Of a stretch of 64,000 nucleotides of DNA, positions 54,747 to 61,000 are shown piece by piece. The position numbers were made by a program, and so were the translations under genes. The DNA is from Candidatus Hadersleviella danica (lineage in GTDB: Bacteria > Chloroflexota > Anaerolineae > Promineifilales > Promineifilaceae): NCBI GenBank assembly GCA_016711405.1, contig JADJSZ010000013.1, forward strand, positions 21,751 to 85,750, written 5' to 3'. Each line of letters opens with the position of its first letter. The first letter of the stretch is position 1. The notes under the pieces are model-generated. The model was not told the origin of the DNA and made no database searches. It saw only the letters and a program-made list of their open reading frames with translations.

Positions 54747-55298
54747 ATGACCGCAACCATTATCTTGCTCAACGGCACATCTAGCTCTGGCAAAACGACC
54801 ATTGCCAAACAATTGCAACAACAATTGCCCACCCCTTTCATGCACGTCCAAGTGGACACCTTTGCCGAAATGCTCCCCGAGGGCTTTTTAGAAAACGGCG
54901 ACCCCGAATTGCGCCGAGCGACAGGGCCAAAACTCATTTCGGGCTACCATCGGGCGCTGGCCGCTTTGGCCGAAGCGGGCAACGATTTAATCGTAGACCA
55001 TGTCATCCCCTCGCCCAAATGGTTTGCCGAATGTGTGGCCTTGTTCGCGCCGTATCGGGTGCTGTTTGTGGGGGTTCATTGCCCACTCGAGGAGCTACAG
55101 CGGCGGGAATTGGCACGGGGCGACAGACACATTGGGTTGGCGGAGATGCAGTTTACGGCCGTTCACCAGCATGGCCCCTATGATGTGGCCGTAGACACCC
55201 ACGCCGATTCGCCCGAGACCTGTGTGGCGGCGATTTTGGCGGCCGTGGCTGGCGGCGAGGAGACGGCCGTTTCCCGCTTCCACCTCCTCCCAGCCTAG
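54747..55298 (+). CDS. Chloramphenicol-phosphotransferase-like kinase
   Basis: A 183-residue P-loop kinase of the CPT family. The Walker A loop is NGTSSSGKTTIAKQL, the acceptor-site region HVQVDTFAEMLPEG follows, and DLIVDHVI and LFVGVHCPLEEL match the core strands. The family includes chloramphenicol 3'-O-phosphotransferase, but most members act on unknown small molecules, so resistance should not be assumed. AGGAGG precedes the ATG. Confidence 0.85.
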   Translation: MTATIILLNGTSSSGKTTIAKQLQQQLPTPFMHVQVDTFAEMLPEGFLENGDPELRRATGPKLISGYHRALAALAEAGNDLIVDHVIPSPKWFAECVALFAPYRVLFVGVHCPLEELQRRELARGDRHIGLAEMQFTAVHQHGPYDVAVDTHADSPETCVAAILAAVAGGEETAVSRFHLLPA

Positions 55299-55329
55299 TT
55301 TTTTTTAGCCAAAATCCCCAAATCACACC

Positions 55330-55357
55330 TTGCTATTCCTCCAATTTGTGGTATTAT
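55330..55357 (+). promoter_or_regulatory. Probable promoter of rpsT
   Basis: TTGCTA (55330-55335) and TATTAT (55352-55357) with a 16-bp spacer. A small hairpin (AGGGCA/TGCCCT) near 55379-55396 lies in the leader. Confidence 0.5.
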
Positions 55358-55474
55358 CTCCCTCGCTCTCACGCCTTTAAGGGCAGTTTTGCCCTGTTGC
55401 TTGTAACATTCCGTCTCATTATTTGGTGACCATCAAATAACCGAGTATCAACTAGAATTGGAGATTAGAACACA

Positions 55475-55750
55475 GTGGCAAACACAAAGTCGGCAAAGAA
55501 ACGCATTCGGCAAACGGTCAAACGGCAGGCCAACAATCGCCGTTACCTTGCTGGGGCACGCACCTATGTCAAGAAGACACGCGCCCTTATCGAAGAAGGC
55601 AATGTAACAGAAGCAGAAGAAGCTCTGAAATTGGCCTCCAGCACCTTGGATAAAGCGGCTCGCAAGGGCGTTATCCATAAGGGCAACGCCGCCCGCCGCA
55701 AGGGGCGCATCATGGCCGCTTTGGCCAAGCTCCGCGCCAGCAAAGCCTAA
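55475..55750 (+). CDS. rpsT: 30S ribosomal protein S20
   Basis: A 91-residue, strongly basic protein with the S20 start ANTKSAKKRIRQTVKRQANN, the ARTYVKKTRALIEEGN helix, and KAARKGVIHKGNAARRKGRI, the usual end. It binds 16S rRNA in the small-subunit body. The start codon is GTG at 55475, the only one giving the ANTKSAKKR start. A terminator follows directly, so it is transcribed alone. Confidence 0.97.
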   Translation: MANTKSAKKRIRQTVKRQANNRRYLAGARTYVKKTRALIEEGNVTEAEEALKLASSTLDKAARKGVIHKGNAARRKGRIMAALAKLRASKA

Positions 55751-55777
55751 GCGCGTTTCGCTCTCGCACAAAAAATC

Positions 55778-55807
55778 AGCCTGCAAGTTTTCTTGCAGGC
55801 TTTTTTT
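55778..55807 (+). terminator. Terminator of rpsT
   Basis: AGCCTGCAAG pairs with CTTGCAGGCT around TTTT and is followed by a T-run. Confidence 0.9.
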
Positions 55808-55822
55808 GTTTGCCCAGTTATT

Positions 55823-55845
55823 AACGGCTCAAGCCGCCACTACAA
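55823..55845. repeat. AACGGCTCAAGCCG dispersed repeat, copy 2
   Basis: Matches 9548-9571 at nearly every base and overlaps the CPBP gene end. Confidence 0.6.
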
Positions 55846-56691
55846 TTTAGAATGGCCTTCTTTTTGCAGGCGATATTGGTAAAGCCGCCAGCCGATGAGG
55901 CCAAAGAGGACGGCCGTGACCAACCCTTCATTGGTCGGGGTCAGCACCACCCCCGCCGCCCCATTGAGCGAGATAAATCCATTGAGAATGAGGGGCAGAC
56001 TGACCCCATTGATGAAACAATGGAGAATGACAGGTGGCCAAACGGAGCGACTGACTAAGCGCAATTCGCCAAAAAACAGGGCGGTGGGAAATTGCACCAC
56101 CAAGCCAATGACCAAAAACAGCGGGACGCTGGTGCTGAGGTAGCTCTCAAAAACGGCCGCATCCAGAAAATAATAATAGTAGGGCAGATGCCATGCCCAC
56201 CAAACAACGGCCACAAGGGCATGGTTGAGCAGGGCAGGGGTTTGCACGGCCGCCAACCGCTCCGTTAAATAGCCACGCCACGCAAACTCCTCAAATATAT
56301 TTTTGACCAGCGACCCCACAATGCCTAACCCAGCGGCCGTGGCATATGCCCCAAACCCCTGCGCCGCAAAGCCACCCGCATCAATGGCTCCCACCAGCCA
56401 CGCTACCCCAAACATGAGCAAAGCCACCAGTGGATAGGCCACAATAGCCAGCACATACCACCGCCAGCCTGTGCGCAGATGGAGCCACAACCCCGCCTCG
56501 CGCCAGCCATCCCCGCCAAAAGCGCGCAAAAAAAGACCCGCCAAAGCGGGCGATGTGAGCCAAACGAGTGCCCCCAAACTTTGCAGGGGCGGGGCGGTGT
56601 TGCCTGTCACGCCGTTGAGCCAGATACCGAGCCAGCCCCCCCCTACGGAAAAGAGGATGACAATTATGATGTTGCGAATTTGTTTGTTCAT
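55840..56691 (-). CDS. CPBP-family intramembrane glutamic protease
   Basis: A 283-residue polytopic protein with the CPBP motifs: EEFAWRGYL (EExxxR, the catalytic Glu pair), HLPYYYY in the second block and HCFINGV in the third. About seven membrane helices are present. Bacterial members act in stress tolerance or in bacteriocin self-immunity. The start at 56691 overlaps the stop of the PadR gene by four bases (ATGA), so the two are co-transcribed and probably coupled. Confidence 0.9.
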   Translation of the reverse strand: MNKQIRNIIIVILFSVGGGWLGIWLNGVTGNTAPPLQSLGALVWLTSPALAGLFLRAFGGDGWREAGLWLHLRTGWRWYVLAIVAYPLVALLMFGVAWLVGAIDAGGFAAQGFGAYATAAGLGIVGSLVKNIFEEFAWRGYLTERLAAVQTPALLNHALVAVVWWAWHLPYYYYFLDAAVFESYLSTSVPLFLVIGLVVQFPTALFFGELRLVSRSVWPPVILHCFINGVSLPLILNGFISLNGAAGVVLTPTNEGLVTAVLFGLIGWRLYQYRLQKEGHSKL

Positions 56692-57257
56692 TGTTCTCCG
56701 ATATGAATGGTGTAATCGTGGGTTTCGAGGCGAGCCACGGCCGTTCTCAGCCACTGGGCTATCGCCTGATTGGTGGTGTAGCCCACCTCCAGCGTCAACA
56801 GAGAGAGGAAAACGGCGCGTTCATCGGCAATCGCACTCGTGCGGTGGCGATTGGCGGCGTAAATCGCCTCATATACCCCTAACCGCTCCTCGGTGACATG
56901 CAATTCGCGTCGCAGGAGCGGCAAGAGGTCTTCGTCGGGCAATCGGCCGCCGAAATAGACCTGAATCAGGAACGGTTCGCGGCTATCTTGCTCGGGCAGA
57001 GGGGTGGATAGCCAGCGGTGTATCTCCACCCGCCCTGCTTCGCTGATGTGGTACAGCTTCAGGTCGAGCCGCTCCTCCCGCTCAATGACTTCTTTGGTGA
57101 CAAATCCCTCTTCTTCCAACTGAGCCAAGGTGCGGTAGATTTGGCTCTGGTTGGCGGGCCAAAAGTGGCGCACAGAGTTATCGAACGCTTTTTTGAGGTC
57201 GTAGCCAGAGAGGGGGGTGAAGGATAAAAATCCGAGTATGGCGTGTTTGAGGGACAT
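56688..57257 (-). CDS. PadR-family transcriptional regulator
   Basis: A 189-residue PadR/AphA-like repressor. The winged helix is SLKHAILGFLSFTPLSGYDL, given here to its end, then SQIYRTLAQLEEEGFV; the C-terminal Vir-like dimerisation helices (residues 95-185) follow. It probably represses itself and the downstream CPBP gene through the palindrome over its promoter. The ATG at 57257 is the family start; five residues could be added upstream. Confidence 0.92.
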   Translation of the reverse strand: MSLKHAILGFLSFTPLSGYDLKKAFDNSVRHFWPANQSQIYRTLAQLEEEGFVTKEVIEREERLDLKLYHISEAGRVEIHRWLSTPLPEQDSREPFLIQVYFGGRLPDEDLLPLLRRELHVTEERLGVYEAIYAANRHRTSAIADERAVFLSLLTLEVGYTTNQAIAQWLRTAVARLETHDYTIHIGEQ

Positions 57258-57275
57258 GTTTTTGTAGTACAAAAT

Positions 57276-57318
57276 CTATAGTACGAGTACTATAGTGCAA
57301 GTGGATATAATTTGTCAA
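57276..57318 (-). promoter_or_regulatory. padR promoter with overlapping operator palindrome
   Basis: TTGACA (57318-57313) and TATAGT (57294-57289) are 18 bp apart. A palindrome CTATAGTAC-GA-GTACTATAG (57276-57295; 9-bp perfect arms) covers the -10 element, as expected of a repressor site. Confidence 0.7.
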
Positions 57319-57344
57319 CAGGCAACTGGCAGGTAGGTGAAAAT

Positions 57345-57385
57345 AAAAAGGTGCAACCCACTCGCCAAGTCGGTTGCACCTTTTT
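57345..57385. terminator. Hairpin with A- and T-flanks downstream of the fused HigBA gene
   Basis: AAAAAGGTGCAACC pairs with GGTTGCACCTTTTT. On the minus strand it ends the HigB-HigA remnant. Confidence 0.8.
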
Positions 57386-57423
57386 ATCTCTGCTGGAATG
57401 GGTTCGGAAACGCCCTACGGCCG

Positions 57424-57930
57424 TTAAACCAACGACACCTGCAACCGCTTGCCCAGCACCAACGCCGCTTTCTCCAGCGTCACCAATGTGGCCACTTCAT
57501 AGTGCGGGTCAAGCAACCTATCCACGGCCGCACGGCTCGTCTGCATCCGCCGCGCCATCTCCGCTTTAGATACCCGTTGTTCATTCATCAACTGAGCAAT
57601 CTGGTAAGCCAAGACCCGCTTCCAAGCAACCGCCTCCGCTTCGGCCAATAAGCCTTCCTCGGCCAAAAAATCATCCAAATTACTGCCCACATGCTGTTCA
57701 TTCATCTTCGTTATCCTCGCAAGGCACTCATGGGAACGAATTTCCCACAAATTTGGCTCGAGTTTGCGAATTAAAGGCATTCCCAGTGGCCAGCCATATT
57801 GAGCTGTTTTCAGGTCATCGCCAATCAATTTTCGCTCTGTGACAGGCAACGCCTTCAACCACTCTCGCACAGGTTCATTGCCTGTGCTGGTGCGGTAAAA
57901 AAAGACTTGCAACTGTAGCTCATCATCCAT
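57424..57930 (-). CDS. Fused HigB-like toxin remnant and HigA-like antitoxin
   Basis: A single 168-residue frame. Residues 1-66 match the front half of a phage-type Gp49/HigB RelE-fold toxin (QVFFYRTSTGNEPVREWL, then PLIRKLEPNLWEIRSH). The toxin then stops: the expected second half (ARVLF, LLHGFIKKTQKTP) is absent. Residues 77-168, from an internal Met, are a complete HigA-type XRE antitoxin (MNEQHVGSNLDDFL, SKAEMARRMQTSRAAVDRLL). An internal deletion that joined toxin to antitoxin is inferred; the toxin half should be inactive, while the antitoxin could still bind DNA. Confidence 0.75.
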   Translation of the reverse strand: MDDELQLQVFFYRTSTGNEPVREWLKALPVTERKLIGDDLKTAQYGWPLGMPLIRKLEPNLWEIRSHECLARITKMNEQHVGSNLDDFLAEEGLLAEAEAVAWKRVLAYQIAQLMNEQRVSKAEMARRMQTSRAAVDRLLDPHYEVATLVTLEKAALVLGKRLQVSLV

Positions 57931-57991
57931 TGCGCAAGTGTATCAATTATGGTACGCAATCGTCAAAATAACCCTTCCCCGAACAAGCAAC

Positions 57992-58032
57992 AAAAAAGGG
58001 GTGGCACAGATTCATTTGTGCCACCCCTTTTT
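57992..58032. terminator. Bidirectional terminator
   Basis: AAAAGGGGTGGCACA pairs with TGTGCCACCCCTTTT around GATTCATT, with A- and T-runs on the two sides. Confidence 0.85.
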
Positions 58033-58052
58033 GGCGAGTTGATATTGCCCCC

Positions 58053-58087
58053 AAGTGCGACGCACCTTGAAGGTGCGTCGCACTTTT
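58053..58087. repeat. Perfect hairpin AAGTGCGACGCACC / GGTGCGTCGCACTT
   Basis: A 14-bp perfect stem with a TTGAA loop just downstream of the giant surface protein gene. A T-run follows on the plus strand only. It may be a dispersed REP-like hairpin. Confidence 0.6.
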
Positions 58088-58092
58088 TACTC

Positions 58093-61000
58093 CTATGGCA
58101 CGCGCATAATCAGCGGCAGGTAGATGACGGGATTGGCTGGCGGCGGTTCCACCCCCTCGACAAACACCACCGTCGCCAAGGCACTGCCCGAGGCAGGACT
58201 ATTCGGCGAATCGGCCGTGCCCACCACCGAATACGTCCCCGCTTGGGGAGCGGCCACATTCACCACCACCTGCACCGTGCCATGGGCGGGCAGAACAATT
58301 TGCCCAATTCCCACCGTGCTACTCCCCCCCGCCATCACGGCCGAGAGGTCATACACAGCGTTGCTATTGGCCGTGTTCGTAATCACCAACAACACTTGCG
58401 CCGACAGCGTGCCCGTCACCGTTTGGCTGGCGGGGAACCACGCCACCTGCACCGCCTCGTAGCCCAGCAGGGCCACGGCCGTCGTGTCCTCATCCGCAAT
58501 GAGCGCGTTGGCACGGGAGACGGCCGCCACACTCAGCAGATAGCTCTGTGGCACGAGCGGGTCGAGTTCGCTCAGCGTTAGTTGCACCGTTTGCGATGCG
58601 CCCGGAGCGAGCGAAACCACATTGGCCGAGAGCGAGCCACCGACAGCCGCCAGCCCACCCAACTCGAGGTCATACACATCCGCCAACGCCCCGTGGTTGG
58701 TCACACGCACCTGCCATGTGCCGCTGTTGCGCGGGTCGAGCGTGGTCTGAGCCACTGAGAAAGGCGATGGACACGCCCCGCTGGCCGACAACGGCCGTCG
58801 CCGTCGCCACCACCACTTGGTTATCCGCCTCGGCCGTCACCGTGATAGGGTAACTCCCCTGCAACGCATTGGCGGGCACGTTCAGGACGAGTTGCATCTC
58901 GGCCGTGTTAAACACCTGTGGCGGCAAGGTCACATCCCCCACAGGTTGGCCGTTTTGGCGGAGCGAACCGCTCCAGCCCGTGGGCACAGCCACGCTCAAG
59001 GCGACCGTGTGCGGGATGTCGCCCCAGTTGGCCAGGGTCACACTGTAGAAGCTGGTCACGCCGGGGCCAGTTGTTTGGCTGGCGGGGGTGATGGCCAGTG
59101 CCAAATCCTGCCCCCCTTGGCCAATGGCCAGCCCGTCCACGCTCCCGCTCCCGCCGCTGGAGGTGGCCGAAACAGTAAACGGTTGCAAGCCACTGGCCAG
59201 CGGCACGGCCGTCAGCGACACGCTGACCACCTCGCCTGCCGCCACTTGCACCGTGGCGGGCAGGGTCACGTCGGCCAACCCGTCGGCCGTCAGGGCGTAT
59301 TCACGGCCGACAGGTTCCAGATTGGCCACGGCCAAGGTGTAGGTCAGCGGTTGCCCCGTCGGCCCGTTTGGCTGGCGGGGTCAGGGGTCAGGGCGAGGCC
59401 ATCCACCACATGCAGAACGGCCGCGAAGCTCTCGCTTCCCCCCGCGCCATTATCCACATCTACCCAGAAGGGCAAGCTGTCGGGGGCGGCCGTGGTCGGC
59501 ACGGTGACGGTCAGGGGCAGGGCGATGGTTTCTCCGCTGGCCAACGGCACTGCGGCGGGAGCCTGCATCCAAGCGGCGGGCACACCGCCCACCCCCACTT
59601 GGTATACGGCGGGGATGGGGCTGGAGTTGGTCAGGGTCAAGGTGTAGACGGCCGTGCCGCCGACGGCCGCTGTTTGCTCGGCTGGCTCGAGTGTGCCCAA
59701 GTTGGCCACTGTCACATAGAGCGGCGGCAGGGTGATGAGGTTCTCGCCGCTGGGCAGGCGGTAGGTCACTTCGGTGCCCGCCGACACTTGGCGCACCTCG
59801 CCCGGTTGCAGATTGGTCAACAAGCTGTCAAAGGTGGTCGTCAGCACGGGCGCATACCACTCTTGCCGATACTCCCAGCCGTAGAGCGGCGGGTTGGCGG
59901 TCAGGGTAATGTTGGCCGTAGCGGTCAACACGCTCACATCGGGCGTGCCTTCGGTGTAGGTGAAGGTGAGTTGGTAGGAGGGCGACGGGTTGCGGTCGGG
60001 GGTTTGGGTGCGATAAGTGTTGTGCAGTTCCCAGCTATTTTGCTCGCTGATGGGCACGCTCCAATCGTCGTTGATGTTGGTGATGTGGTAGTTGTGTTGG
60101 TTCCACAACGGCCGTGAATCGCCCCAAATGCCATCGTGGCCGATGACAAACAGGCCATCCGTGCCAGCCACCACCACTTCGGCGTGGCCGTCACCGTCCA
60201 CATCGCCCAAGGTGGGGTAATCTAGCACTGTGCCCGAGCTGGTGGCGGGTTCGTTGAAGAGGCGACGGCCGTCGGCCCCACGCAGAACCAAGAAACCATC
60301 GGTCGCGCCGTTCCACAAAATTTCCCACACCCCATCGCTATCCAAATCTTGCACGGCCACGCCACTGGCGGAGGCGGTGTTGTCTTTGACGATGGTATCC
60401 CAGAGCAGATTGCCCTCGGCATCGAAGACCATCATCAGGTGGTCGAAGACGAGGAAGCCCGCGTTGACGGCCGAGGCGGTGATGAGATTGGGGCGACCGT
60501 CGCCCGTCACATCAGCCACGGTGATGGGGCTGGGGCGGTAGAGGCTGTTGTTGTTGGTGTTGTAACGCCACAACTCGGTGCCATCCGCCTTGAGCGCTTG
60601 GGTGATGCGCCCCCAGTTGATGATAATTTCGGGTTGGCCATCTTCGTCGAGGTCGGCCACGGCCGGGGCGCCAAACGCACCGGGGTTGCCGCCAAGGACA
60701 GTGTGAGTATCGGTTTGCACATAAGTCCACGCTACTTGGCCGCCGTTGAAGATGTCGTAGACGGTTAGCTCCCACTGTTGCGCCACAATCACATCCAAAA
60801 TGCCATCGCCTGTGATGTCGGCCAGCACGGGCACTGTCGGCCAAATGCCAATTGGATCGTTCCAAAGGGTGTTGCCCTCGTGGTCTAGCACATAGACAGC
60901 GTCGGTGGAGGCGGCAATAGCGATTTCTGGCTCAGGGTCGAGGTCGAGATTGCCGACGGTGGGGCCGCCCCAGCCGAACGATTCGGCGGGGTAGTAGGAG

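Noticed and set aside
54747..55298. Antibiotic resistance gene for chloramphenicol
   Set aside because: Only the fold of the phosphotransferase is supported; most family members have other or unknown substrates.
59368..60117. Antisense frames over the giant surface protein
   Set aside because: They are shadows created by high third-position G+C in the real gene and have low-complexity Gly/Gln/His composition.
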